64,000 bases of DNA from Lobosporangium transversale (Eukaryota > Mortierellomycota > Mortierellomycetes > Mortierellales > Mortierellaceae): the NCBI RefSeq assembly GCF_002105155.1, contig NW_019028992.1:641001-705000 (forward strand). Reading direction: 5' to 3'. The notes beneath the pieces were generated by a model. That model searched no databases. It saw only the letters and a program-made list of their open reading frames with translations, and was not told the DNA's origin. The position numbers and the translations under genes were made by a program. This document shows positions 12,057 through 24,964 of this stretch, in pieces (the stretch's first letter is position 1; each line of letters begins with the position of its first letter).

Positions 12057-15000
12057 ACTGGCGTCAGATAGTTGGCTAGATTGGTATCTTCCTTGTTTCT
12101 TCTTATTCTTTTTATTGTCTCCTGTTCAAGCAACAGTGAGTTACACAGGACAAGGTATCAGCGTCTTGCTGTTACATGCAATACCTCAATACAGCAAGTC
12201 AGGGGGGAGAAGTGAATAGCACGGCGGATAGGGGTGTGTAAGGATGAAAGTGTGGTGAATATGAATGGGTAACGGCAAGGAAAGAGAATCGGAAATAAAA
12301 ACTGAAGGAATAAATGGATGGATAAAAAAATAAAAAAAAAAAAAAAAAAAAAAAAGAGTGAAACAGATAGCTGCTAAAAAGTGGCATGGGTACAATCGGG
12401 AATGGATAGTATGGATAGTTGAATAGAATAGACAAGGGTTCGTTATTCTATATTAATACTCGGGCTGCTTGAATGCGTGGGTGCGCAGACAATGACACGC
12501 AGCTCTGCGACCTTTTTTGTTTTTTTTTTTCCCGACTGTCTTGTCCATGTAACTCTTTATTTTTTCGAGAAGCCTCAGCTGTCTTGAATACGCTCAAGAC
12601 AAAGCTGTGTTGGCTGCATGATACTTGGTAGTAACTAAGTCCAAATCTGTTTCAGGTCCTGAATGTGCTTTAACAAAACAAAATAACACAATGTATAAGA
12701 ACAGATAAAAAGAAAAGAAAAGAAAAATGTGGCATATAATAACTTAACAGTGGAATGAGCACCTTGACCAGCTACTAAAAGCTGGAGACAAAATAGACTC
12801 GATGAAGTTATTAATGAATGTGTCTTCGTTGACCCAGCTCCCTTTAGCCTGCCAGTCAAAGATCAATCCAGAGTCTTGACCCTCCCAAAATCACGTTAAT
12901 TGCCCAAAAGATAACGGATGAAGGCACCATGGGTTTCTTTGAGAGCCATCCCTGCAGCTCCTCGGAGCTATCGATTGAGACACGAGCAGCCAAGCGAGGT
13001 ATTAGATACAACTCAGAATTTTACACCAGTAGGTTGCAAGGTGGAAATCCTGCTGCATAACATGGGCTGATAATGCTTTAGTATCAGTGCAGGGCCTTAA
13101 TATCATGGCAATAACAAATAACACGAAATTATTGCAGTGTCGTAATTGAATCATAGACTTTTGCTTAAGTGATACTTACGGGATCCAATCAAGGGTAATA
13201 GCGGCTTTTGAATCACTTTCACTCTTCTATATCGCATTAACTCTTCTGATACATCTTAATTGCCAACTAAAATTCGGTTTTCGGAGCCCCCTGACAATGA
13301 GTTTGAGTTCGTACCAGCTTCAATAAGTCGACCAATGCTTTTTCGATTCTGGAAGCTCGCCAGCATGATCATATTTATTTTTTTCCCTCCCCTCGAAGGA
13401 TGTCCCTTGGTAATGAAGCCGTTGTCATTAAAGTCCCGAGAAGACGGAAAGTCATCCAGCAGGTCTAAGTATTGACGCTTCTTATCATTTAAAAGTCATT
13501 CACTATCCTCCAGAGAGCCTCTATCGCTAGCCGACTTGACAAAACCATCCTCGATTTTAAAGAGCCCAGTGCAGAATATTGGGTTCCTTAACGTCTTTGA
13601 CGTTTCTGCTAACCACCAATATGGATGCAATATAATACTTGGTTTTAGATTCAATCATCCCTCGTTGAGAGAATAGGAGGATTGAAAACATCGATACTCA
13701 GACTAAGCTTTCGCTGTTGAGACAGAAGGTATATATATATACCTTGTACAGTTGTATAAACCACTAAGATATAGAATAGAGAAGAGTGATGGGGTAGATG
13801 ATTGTAGAGCTGAAAGGAAGAAAGAGGAAAAAGAGCAGTTTTAAAGCATAAAAGCTTCAACATCATTGCACAGACTGCCGTGTTGGCTCTAGATTACTAG
13901 TTAAGGAAATTTGTCTACCGAAAGAAGCTGGTATTTCGTGAGCTATAAACAGACGCGTTGCCAACGTGTGTTTTTGAACTTTAAATTGATGTGGCATTGA
14001 ATTAGGTGTGTAAATACACCATGTACATGTACATGCAGTAATCAGTTTGAGAATTTTTTTTTATGTCCCACGAGACCATGTTCATTTTATGAAGGTGCTA
14101 GACAGGAGCATTATCCTTTGATTCAGAAGAGTCATGATGTTTTTATGAAGAACAGAGTCTTTTTTTTCGATGAATCAAGATGTTCAATCACTAGGCAAAA
14201 GATCACTATCAAAAAAGCAGACCCTGTGCTGATAGTAATGTTTGACATTTTAAAAAGATGGAGGCTTATCGATAACTGATTCAAATATTGTGATGGTTGA
14301 TTATCTACAAGCCAGTATTGAAATCGGATGTGTTCTCTATGTGTCCTGGATGTGTTTACACACACCCAATTCAATGGCACCTTCTAAATTTGATGGACCT
14401 AAGCCCTAGCTTAGCAGTTGTCCTCTGACATTAATTTACGCCAATTTACTCGAAAGAAAAGAAATCTATTCTAGTATAGACGTCCAGGGGATGATGGAGG
14501 GCGGTTTGCCTTCACAAGACCATGTTTTACAAAGATTGAGTATATCAAAATCAAAAAGTGGTATTACTACCTGTACTTTGACTAGAACCCATGGCCACAC
14601 TCTTCAAAGTTGGAATCGGTTTTGGAGACAAAAACCTCTATTACAACCAGTCCACAACGCACAGACATGGCGGCAGAAATTTATTCTTTGTTGAATTAAG
14701 GAATCGCTCATAAGCATTTTTTTTTGTTTTTGTTTATCTTACACAATGAACGGTCTGTGCAATGTAATGGGTGATCAGTCAGCCATCTGTGACACAACTC
14801 GATGACCAAACAGTAACGCAGTGTTACTGTTAATGGGTGAATGGGGATTCCGCTGTCTTTGAGTTGTCATGACATCCATTATCTAAAACTCATTGATTAT
14901 TAAAAGAAATCTCTTTATAATTAGGCTATGCATCTTTTCAACTCTAGGGCTCGTTCAAGGCTGGAGATGCAAAAACCGGTTTCGAGAGAAGAGGATTTAT

Positions 15001-15626
15001 GCGGGAATACGCATTCACTTTCATGTGGATTTGCCTGGTTCAAAAGAAAGAAGTAAGGAAGGGAAAGAAGAAAGGGAGCGAGAAGAATGAAGGCTTCATA
15101 TGACCATGAATAGCTCCGTCCTAAAAGTAAAATCAAAGTAAAGCAAAAGTTGTTAAACAGAGGACAAGAGGAAGATGTTGGGATGATTCATCGGATCCTT
15201 GGACTATTTATTGCTTGCATGCAGACAATGCAGACATGCAGAAGAAATCCTTCGTTAGCTCCGTGTCCTCTAATTAAACCCCCTCCTCTCCCTGAACAAC
15301 TTTTAAAGACAAAATCCCTGCTATTTCATTGGCAGGTCATGTCCTCGCGTCTGTAGCATTTGCCTTGTGAAATTGTGTGATTGGGAGTTTTATTTTGCCG
15401 CAACTTCCTTCTTTCCTCTTTCTTGTTCTTTCTTTCCTTGGCATTCTCATTCTCATTCTCATTCACTCATTTCGTTTCTCTCTTGTCTTGGCACTAGCAC
15501 TGTCACCAACAAGTCACTCTTGACCCCTCTTTCCACATTTATATATTTATATACTTTCAAACTTCCAACAACACTTTTTTTTTTTTTTTTTTTTTTTTTT
15601 ACCGCAGATATCATATCCTGAGCAAA
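12057..15626. other. Long intergenic region between divergent Ca2+-ATPase and MFS genes
   Basis: About 3.6 kb with no supportable gene. Homopolymer-rich DNA lies next to the Ca2+-ATPase start (A run about 12330-12355) and next to the MFS start (T run 15573-15600 followed by CCGCAG, a likely 5'-UTR intron acceptor). The middle, about 12900-14900, has many stops in all frames and looks like decayed or regulatory sequence. Open frames of 60-80 codons there have no recognisable motif. Confidence 0.55.
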
Positions 15627-15792
15627 ATGATTGCTCCGGTTCCTCAGGGCGACACAGCAGCCGAGGAGACGAGGTCTTTGCTCGCACGAAGCAATGGGCC
15701 CAACACAAAGCCAAGTTCCGTTATTAACAGGATCAGAAAGGCACCACTTACAGTTGCATTTGTGGTGGCCACCGCTCTCTTCACAGACATGG

Positions 15793-15830
<38 letters not shown>

Positions 15831-18207
15831 CTTTCATCGTTTTTCTTAAAAAAAAACAAGAGGCTACGTCAAGTCGAACGATGAGGAAGAGCAGGATCAT
15901 CAGTTGAAGCCGAAAACTGATAATCTTTCTGTATCTCACACCTTGATCTTTTATTTTTTGTAAACCATGTTTTTTGTTTTTAGGTTGTATACGGTGTAGT
16001 CGTTCCACTTCTACCTATCATTGTCAAGGGTCGTCTCGGTGGTACCTCCAGCGATGTGGGTCTCTTGTTTGCTTCTTATGGTAAGAAAAAAGTACTCTTT
16101 GTCATAGCAGTATCTTTCACATCTCATCTTCCTTTGCTCGGACGAAAACGTTTTCTGGAACCAGAATGTAAACAAAGCCATGGATGTCAAAGGAGATCAA
16201 CAACCCTATTAGTGTAACTTTTTTTTTTTAACTTCCTCCAGTCGAATGCTCTCATTTTGGGTTTACTGAAATCTTGTGTCCGAGGGAAGCCATGTGATAA
16301 GATCTGTCCAAACGGAAGACGGGAATAGTTGGGATAGAAAAACTGCTTTATTACTTCTTCTCACCACCGTCAATTCTCAGGACCAAAAAAAAAAAAAAAA
16401 AAAAAAAAAAGATGATATTCGACAGCCACCATCCACTAGAAAAGCTTACACAAATAAGACTTATATTAATGACCATCCATACATGATTTTCATTTCATAT
16501 CAAATAGCCATCGGTCTTCTTGCATCTACGCCTATCTTTGCGATCTTGAGTGACAAGTATCAAAATAGGAGGGTAAGTGATAGTAAGATAGTATTATCAT
16601 GACAACAATGTTGATCATTCATCCATGAGCACTGCCTTTCTTTTTCTTTTCAATTGTAATCGCGTAATCGCACGTCTGCATTGATATAACTCTCTTGTGG
16701 AAGAAGAAAAAGGCTAATTTTGGCTTAAACATGTATTTAAAAAAAAAAAAAAAAAAAAAAAAAACTCTTAGATACCCATGATGGTTGGAATGCTTGGGCT
16801 CGCTGTTGCAACTGTTGGATTCTCATTGGCAAGCAACTATTGGGTTCTCATCGTTGCTCGAATTGGTCAAGGCTCCGCAGGCGGAGCTTCATGGTACTGT
16901 TTTATATATATGTGTATATTTGTATTAAATTGATGGCCATCAAGGATTTTTTTTTTCTCACATGAATGTCTGTTATTACTATTGTTATTAATATTGTTAT
17001 TATTATTTCTTTTTTTTTTTTTTTTTTTTTTTTTTTTATCTACTATCAGGACGATCGGATTAGGAATGTTGGCTGATGTTTATCCTCCTAATAATCTTGG
17101 TACTGTGATGGGTGCGACAATGATGGCAAATACTATGGGATTTCTATTAGGACCCGTGGTTGGCGCATATTTTTATGAGTACCATGGATATAAGGCTCCA
17201 TTCATTTTCTGTGCAGTGCTCGCAACCCTGGATTTCCTTTGCATTCTCTTTATTGCAGAACCTGAAAAGAGGAATAATGTTATAGCCGTAAGCCCATCCA
17301 ACAGCTATAATGGTGATATTGAAGCACATGCTCAGGATGTTATTGACGATATTCCTAATCAACATCAGAAACATAAGCAAGCTGGAAGCAGTAGCAGCAG
17401 TAGCAGCAGCACTGGCGATGACTCGCAGTATGGAAGTGTACCAGGATCATCATCATCGTCCACAAATAGCTCAGCTGTTAAATCGAAGGATGATTCTAAC
17501 AAGAGTTGGACAGACGTATCCATGTACACCATTGCAAGTAACTGGACGATTACCTGCTGTCTATTGGCAACTTTTGTCGGTGGATGTGTATTCACAGGTA
17601 AGCAACCATGTTGCTCATCCTTTCTTGTTTCATTCTTTTTTTTAATATTAATTCATCTGCTTTTTGCTTGACTTCAATAGGATTGGAGCCTATCCTTCCT
17701 CTATATCTCGGAGATATGCTTCATGCAACTCCCACTCAAACAGGGCTTATCCTCATGGCCGCCGTTTTCCCATCCTTCCTTTCCTCTGTAATTGGGTACT
17801 ATGCAGATCGAGTCGGTCATTTTTACGTCTCCTTCGTCGGCATGGTGATCTTTGCGATTGCAGCGTTATCATTGGCTCTTCCAAAATCGTTTACCGCTTT
17901 TATCCTTCCATTAGCGCTCTTTGGCCTTGGATCCTCCATGGTCCAAACACCGTTGCTCCCAGCCATGGCAGATGTCGTCGTCAAGGAGGGTTGGAATGGT
18001 TTTGCAAAGACATATGCTCTCTACAACATGGTGTATTCTCTCAGTATGGCTGTAGGACCGACCATAGCCGGCTTTATCTATCAGGATTATAGTTTCCCAT
18101 TGACAATGGTGATGTTTGGTACCATGACCATTCTAGCTATACCAGTGGTCTACTCGGCACAAATCAAAGTATTTATTAACTACTTTATGAATGTTTTTAC
18201 GAGGTAG
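15627..18207 (+). CDS. MFS transporter, DHA1/vesicular-amine-transporter-like
   Basis: Exons 15627-15791, 15984-16080, 16508-16572, 16772-16893, 17050-17597 and 17681-18207, all GT-AG and in phase. Features: a cytosolic N-terminus, first helix with FTDMVVYGVVVPLLP, a loop motif-A-like LSDKYQNRR after helix 2, GQGSAGGASW in helix 4/5, a Ser-rich central loop (about 205-275) between the two six-helix halves, and GLEPILPLYL opening the second half. The helix 1 and helix 7 signatures resemble vesicular monoamine/acetylcholine transporters, so proton-coupled export of a small amine or drug across plasma or vacuolar membrane is likely. Substrate is not predictable. It converges on the KilA-N factor, with only about 160 bp between the two stop codons. 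Confidence 0.85.
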
Positions 18208-18366
18208 AAAAAAAAAAAAAAAAAAAAAAGAAAAGGAAAGAGCCATTTAAAATAAATTCAAGAGCATGAATACTGTATAATATACAAAATTGATGTTTCT
18301 ACATTTTTTTTTTTTTTTTTTTTTTTTTGTTTTTGTTTCCGAAGCTGCCAATTACTATCATTGTCC

Positions 18367-21300
18367 TTAAAGCTTTCCATCCTGGACTTCCTCCACTACT
18401 GTGTCAGCCATTTCGACATCTGTATCAACTATCGCAGTGCCATTAGAACTTGCGCCAACACTAGCAACTGTCACAGAACCGGCATCTGCAGCTGCACTAC
18501 TCTCGCTTATTTGGTCTGCAGTGGTATTGGCGGTAGCAATTACATCTTTTGAATTCTGTTCTGTAGCTGTAGTGGCGTTGACAGCCGGAGTAGAAGCTGT
18601 AGCAGCAGCAAGGCCAGAAGAAGCAATAGGAGCAGTTGCGGTGTTGGCAGTTGCAGCAGCATCCTCCCCAAGTGAGTTTAATAACGGACTCAACAGTTCA
18701 TCCACCTGGTCAATCGAGACATTACAACATAAAGCAATTAGCCGTTGGTACTCATGTCGCCTCCTGCCCTCTTGGCTCTTCATCTGAACTATCTGATTCA
18801 CACGATCTTTGCGTCGTTGCTGTAGCTCTGAGAGTTTGACCCGCAGCTGCTCAGATTCTGTTTCAAGAGCCTGTAATTTCAAGGACGACGCAGATGAGGA
18901 ACGCGAGAATGAAATCTCACTTGTCTTATTCGTCGCACCCTTTGCAGCAGTTTTCGTTATTTCTGACGATAAGGATGAGGGCGGTGATGACACTTGCTGT
19001 TGCTGCCCTTGATCCTGTTGTTGTTCGGGAATGGCCGCTGTGGATGTTGTAGATGGGGCTGCAGTCATGTCCACATCAGAGTCGCCATCAGCACGGCTAC
19101 TGAGTGAAGATTGGTTTGCATCATTTGTTGTGACAGAAGTTGCTGTGGCCTTCAGAGCTCCAACACCCTCGTTCTCATTGGTCTTTACAGTGTTTCGGTC
19201 TTTGTTCTCTGTTGATGACTCTGTCTGATGAGCCTTTTGGGTCTCCTTCTCCTTCTCTTCCTTCTCCTGCTCCTTCCTCTCGTTCTCGTTCTGGCTCATA
19301 GGTGTTGATGCTACTGGAACGACTGCATCCACATCCATCTCTTTTTCATCCAAACTCCCTTGCTCCAAAAGCTCACTTCTCAATCTCTCTTCTTCGATCG
19401 CAATCAGTTCCTCTAATCTTAATCGTTGCCGAATCTGGATTTCTTGCTTAATCATAGTCTCTAACACTCGGATTTGTTCCTCTGCTTGACTCAGGGCTAC
19501 GGTCTTTTGTTTCAGCTCATGGATGGTTCGGTGACCTTCTCGAACCTCAGCTTGGATCCCTTGTAACAAACTACGGGCCTCCTGGATATCTTGATCCTTT
19601 TCAAAAATATCCTTTTCGTACGACTGTGTTAATCGTGAAAAGAGATCGCTCACTGTTGGGATCACACCCTGTGCACCAAAGGAGCCAGAAGCTCCTTCTG
19701 CTCCTCCAGGTAGGCGGCGTGTAAGCCACGAAGATGATGATGAGTTGACTTGTTGGAGCTGAGAATAGAGACTACTGCTACTGTTGGAATTAGGATATGC
19801 ATGTTGATGCGAAGATGATGAAGGTGGTGGACGGGATAAAAGATGGTGATGGGTATGTGACTCGTTCCCATGCCCTGCATACTGCTCACGCGTGTCAATG
19901 ATTTGTGTTGGGTATCCAGTCGAAGATGTAGACGGTTGTGATGGAGTATTAGATCGCCGATGATGTTTTAATGACTGCTGCTGCTGCGGTTGTTGTTGAC
20001 GTTGTGAAGGACGATTATTGTTGCTTCTATTGACACCACTTGATAAAGGCAATGCTGACCCAGCTTGCTGCTGTTGCTGTTCTGCTTCCAGTAAGTAATC
20101 TTCTGCATTTTTGCCATTATGGTTACGAATCTTGAGATCAGCGCCTGCATCGACCAACATCTTGACCACTCTTTTACCTCCGATCTTCAACCTCGCCGCA
20201 ATCGTCAGTGCTGTATCTCCAACATGGTCCTGAACATTAATGATGGAGGCCAACTCTGAGGGATGCTGAGCCAACTTCTCCAATAGGCATTCCAAATAGT
20301 AACGGGCTGCATGAATCTTGCCTCGTTGACCTGCAGTCTCAGCCACATGGTGGAACACTGTTTTATCATCCTTATCGATCGTAAAGATTGTCTTTTGCAA
20401 TAGTTCCAATAACGCTGGGAAACATCGTTGATCGAAATTGTTGCTGAACAACACGCTGCGCATCAGAGCCGTTTGACCATCTGTATTGACTTTATACGTA
20501 TCAACACCACCATGAGCACTTTGGATCAAGAGCTTCACCACATCTACCTTCCCCATTGCTGCAGCCCAATGTAAAGCGGTGTGGCCTTCATCATCAATCA
20601 CGACGTTAAAATCTATGTCTGCAGGTGGGTTGGTCAGGATTTTGGGCAGTCCACTCACTCCATCTGAGATGAAATATTCAAGAAGGGTCTCTGCATACGG
20701 TCCACGAGACGATGAAGTCGATAATGGTGTATTCATCATTGCTGTTGAAGCTCCTCCCCCCGCAATGGCAGAGGCTGTCATAGTAGATGAGGCTGTAGAC
20801 TTGCGATCATCCTGATCAGAAGCCCTCGTGCGTGACGTTGATCTCCTATTCATTTTACTTCGTACGCTCGGTGAAGAATCGCGCTGGTACGATGTATCTC
20901 TGTCCTCTACATCTTCATCGTCATCATCTTCTTCCTCTCCGTCTCTATCCATTTCCGCCATATGATCACGATCATCTCGATCTCGATATCTTCGTCCTCG
21001 ACTCTTCTGAGACCCACTTTCCATGTCTACATCTTGATCCTGACTCAGACCTCCTGTTGTTCCACGTTTCCGTCGACCTGCACGCTTCTTACGAGCCTCA
21101 TACTTGTTTTCATAGCCTAGAAACAATTCATCTCCTGGTCGTCCTCCCTGTTGTTGTTGTTGTCGCTTGCGAGAGGCACTTGGATAGAGTTGTGTGGTTG
21201 CAGATAGATTCAAGTTTGAAGGTACACGACCACGATGACGACCTCCTCGATGTTGCCTAGCAGCGGATGTGGAAGTTGAGGCGGATGAGAACGAGGTTTC

Positions 21301-21509
21301 ACGCTCTGACATCTCGCCTGATGAAAAATCGTTCCGTGAATTGATAGGTGATGGTGTTCTAGTGCGCATTCCACTTTGATCAGTGCCAACACTCATCGAT
21401 TCATCCATACTCACATCACTATCTGTTGTTGTTTTTACGCATATTAAAATGCACATTTATACATATATGTAATGGGAAATAGTAGTAAAAAAGCATTACG
21501 CTTTCGTTA

Positions 21510-21542
<33 letters not shown>

Positions 21543-24107
21543 CTTGAACTTGCTCAGAGAGTTCAGACAAATAAGCTTACCTGCACCATCGTCTGAGCTT
21601 GTTCCATCATCGTCCAATCCATCATCCTCAGTCCCCTGGAGTACACTGCCATGACCATCATCTCCATTCTGACTTGATCCATCATCCGCAGCGACACCTA
21701 TGGTTCGTGGTCCGGTTCTTCTTTCTGACAATGTTTGCCTTCCAGTTGTTGTTGCGGCTGTCGTAGTAGCATCAGTATCCAAATCCACATCTCCATCTCC
21801 ATCTGTATCTGCATCTGTGGCTTCTTTCTTGAGTCTTGATCTTCTCATCTTGGTTGCTCCTGTTCCAGTAGCGGCAGCACTAGTAGAAGAAGAGGCATCG
21901 TCTATTTGTGATGCTATTCGAGGCTCGCGTGGTTTTCGTGGACGATTTGATGCTGCTGTGACGTGTTTTGGTGCCAAGGGAGGACTCGCCTGGGTGGCTT
22001 GATAATCCAAAAGAGGTTGAAGCAGTTGAATCACATTGTATTCCTGACACAGTTGAAGCCCACGTTCGAAAGGAACCCATGTTCCTGATGAAAATATTTA
22101 CAGGTGTTTTTAAAAAAGGAGAAAATAAAGTCAATCATCTTTATCCCAAGTTTAAAAAGGATACAGCAACATGACTTTGCCTTGATTCTTCTTAATATAA
22201 AATCTAATATTCATTTCCCTTTTCTTTTTTCTTTTCTCTAAATCAGTGAAAAAAAAAAAAATGATACCTTGGTATTTCCCATATCCACCTTGGACTTTTT
22301 CATGTTCTCCCTTCTGGACTTCTCTTTCCAAAATCCTGGTCCGCTGTGGTTTATCAAACTCGGCCACTTTCAGGATCTGAGTTGCATTCAAATATGAATC
22401 CGATCTTCGTTTCATCACCGCCACTCCTTTGGAAATCATTTCAAATACCGGTACACCTGAATAAGTTGCTTTAAATATTTGGGGCGTCGACGTCGGTGGC
22501 GCCGTTATTGGTCCCGGGCCTGGCCCTTCACTATTTTTTTTACCATTTCTACTTGCATCACCTGCGCCCGCACCTGATCTCAATGTCAACGACGGAACAT
22601 CCACTCCAGTAGGTTCTGCATGGGTTCCAGAATTAGTTTTCAGCCCTAGTCTTATTCCTGCTTCTGCTCCTTCTCCATTTCCTTCCTGCTTAATGGTGGA
22701 TGATTCTGCAGTACCTGTAGCAAGAGGAGGGGGTGGTGGCGGGGGTGGCATACTGAGCGAATTTATACCGACACCAACATTTGATGTTGGATGTCCTCCT
22801 CCAGACCCTGTTGAGTATGCCTGTGATGAGGGGATCGGATGCTGCTGTTGCTGTTGTTGTTGCTCCTGAGGCATTGCCGCTGCCAACTGTATAGATGGTA
22901 TAGACATTCCATTAATATTTTCTGATTGAGAAATAGATGGTAAGGCTTGATTTGATTCTGTGAATGGATGCTGCTGCTGATGCTGGTACTGGTGATGATT
23001 CTGATGCTGATGCTGATGTTGATATTGAAGCTGAAATTGATTTTCTTTTTCCTCCGCTTGATTCTTCTCTTCGAATTCCTTTAGCTCTTGCTCTCGTCGA
23101 AGTTGTTCTTGACGCTCTTGCTCCAACCGCTTCTGCCTTTCTAACTCTTGTTGACGCTGCCTTAATAGTTGCCACGAGGTCGGCTTGGATCCTGTGGGCG
23201 AAATAGGGGAAGTTTGCGGTGGAGGTAGAGGCGAGGGCTGGGCTCCACTACCGCTAGAGATCGAAGAGGGTGGCGTTGATGTTGATGTTGATGTTGATGT
23301 AGATATTGAAGAGGAAGACACTAAGGGTGTGGGCGCACCCACTGAACTTGAAAGTGCTGGCGCCATGACTGGATGGGATGTCGGTTTACCCTGACTTGGA
23401 GTCTGGCCTTGGAGAGGATTAAATCCAATTCCAGACTGAGAAGGTCCATGTTGCTGTTGCTGTTGCTGTTGCTGTTGAGGAGACAGTAATGGCGGCGATG
23501 CTTCCTTCAACTGTTGTTCAAGTTGCTGTTGATGTTGCTGCAGTTGTAGTTGTAATTGTTGTTGTTGTTGAAGGAGTTGTTGCCGCTGCTGTAGCAACAA
23601 TGCAGCGGTTGAAGTTTTGAAAGGAAGTGGGGTTGCCATTGTAGTCGATGGCCCTGTATATCCTGGTAAACCAGGAGACACCATTCCAGACGAGGTTGAA
23701 GACAATGCTTGCGGCGATACAGGTCCTGTTGCCGTTGTTGTTGTAGCTGTCAGAGGCATCCCAATGGTTGGTGGTATTGACGGCTGTTGTTGTAACCCAT
23801 GTACGGCCACAGAAGTTGAAGGGATATTGGTGGACGAACTACTAGTTGTTCCTATTGCTGAGGATGAAGTCGTAGAAGCGGGTATGCTCAGACCAGGTGG
23901 GATCTGATGGTAACGCGTCTGCTCTACAAAATGGGATGGCTGTTGTTGTTGCTGCTGTTGCTGCTGATGGTGCTGATCTTGCCGCAAGACATGCTGTCTG
24001 TAGAATTGTTGTTGATGATGTTGCTGCTGCTGCTGCTGCTGCTGCTGTTGTTGTTGTTGTTGTTGTTGCGGATGGTTGTGATGTGGAGGATAGGAGCGCT
24101 GATCCAT
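18367..24107 (-). CDS. APSES/KilA-N plus ankyrin transcription factor of the Swi4/Mbp1/Res family
   Basis: Exons 24107-22268, 22084-21581 and 21422-18367 give 1799 residues. A Gln/His/Ser/Pro-rich region of about 540 residues comes first. The KilA-N DNA-binding domain (about 544-640) runs across intron 1: [56 protein letters not shown]. Ankyrin repeats follow in exon 3 ([49 protein letters not shown]). Then comes a coiled coil ([20 protein letters not shown]) with KDRVNQIV further on, as in the Swi6-binding C-terminus of these factors. The family drives G1/S transcription at MCB/SCB elements. It is much longer than yeast Mbp1 (about 830 residues), mainly because of low-complexity inserts. Confidence 0.92.
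23940..24070. repeat. CAG/CAA (polyglutamine-coding) repeat in the transcription factor
   Basis: On the minus strand this encodes several Gln runs at the very N-terminus of the KilA-N factor. The longest is a 16-17 codon mix of CAG and CAA at about 24022-24068. Further Gln runs occur through the same exon. Confidence 0.9.
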
Positions 24108-24964
24108 TTTTGTAGAGGAAAAAAAGGAAAAAAAAGAAATGTATGGAATTCAACAGCAATAAACGGAATGAAAGGGATATTACTGCCTGAAAAGACAAAA
24201 AAAAAAAAAAAAAAAAAAAAAAGTGGATGATCTTGTATTTCACACTTTGTACAAAGACTATGTAACAATCAAGCCTTTGTAAACAAACTTTAACGCGCGA
24301 CTCATTCTCATTAGTGACGCGTGATTGCGCGTGTCACACTTATCATGGGTACAGAATGCGTGTCTACTCACCAACAAGCATCACTTTACTCTTTACTCCA
24401 TACTCCATACGCTTCCTCTCTACTGTCGAATGACATACTGCCAATTAATCTTCTCGTTCGCGTGGGTCTGCATAAAATGACGTGTGCAAAACTAGGTTTG
24501 TTGCAGAACATGGTATTTGAGCCAGCTAGTCTTTGATCGTTCTATTTGGAGGAAGCGATGCCATCAATGGTATTCTCGTCGCCTCTTAGCATCCCTATCT
24601 CCGGGGCGACAGCCAGCGGATTTCTTGACTGAAGTCTATCTTGAGCTCTGAAGTCGCTGATGCTATGTCTACTCGCATCATCTCTATTTATCTACTAATC
24701 GAGTCTACCCATTTCGACGCTCTATGCCTTTAAAAGTTGATTCTGTCGCAAATTTGTAAAATGCAATTTTTCGACTTTCGAGTGTATATACGATACAAGA
24801 TATTACTTTTATTATTATTATTATTTTAATTTCTAACAATGTGAAGAAAATGCCTACTGAGAAAGGAAGGAGATAATCAAGAACGATTCTGTCACACCAC
24901 AATATGAATATTTATTTTAATTCAATGAATGAGCAAGTAAAGTACTTTTATTTCCTTTTACTTT
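24108..24964. other. Intergenic: transcription-factor promoter and BAR-SH3 3' flank
   Basis: Nothing coding is supported. An A run at 24197-24222 lies 90 bp upstream of the KilA-N factor start and is T-rich on its sense strand, consistent with a leader intron. A GCGCG-rich patch at 24290-24335 is the only GC-rich block. Confidence 0.5.

Noticed and set aside
13651-14694. Several 65-80 codon frames in the Ca2+-ATPase/MFS intergenic region
   Set aside because: No start context, splice partners or motifs; random frames in AT-rich DNA.
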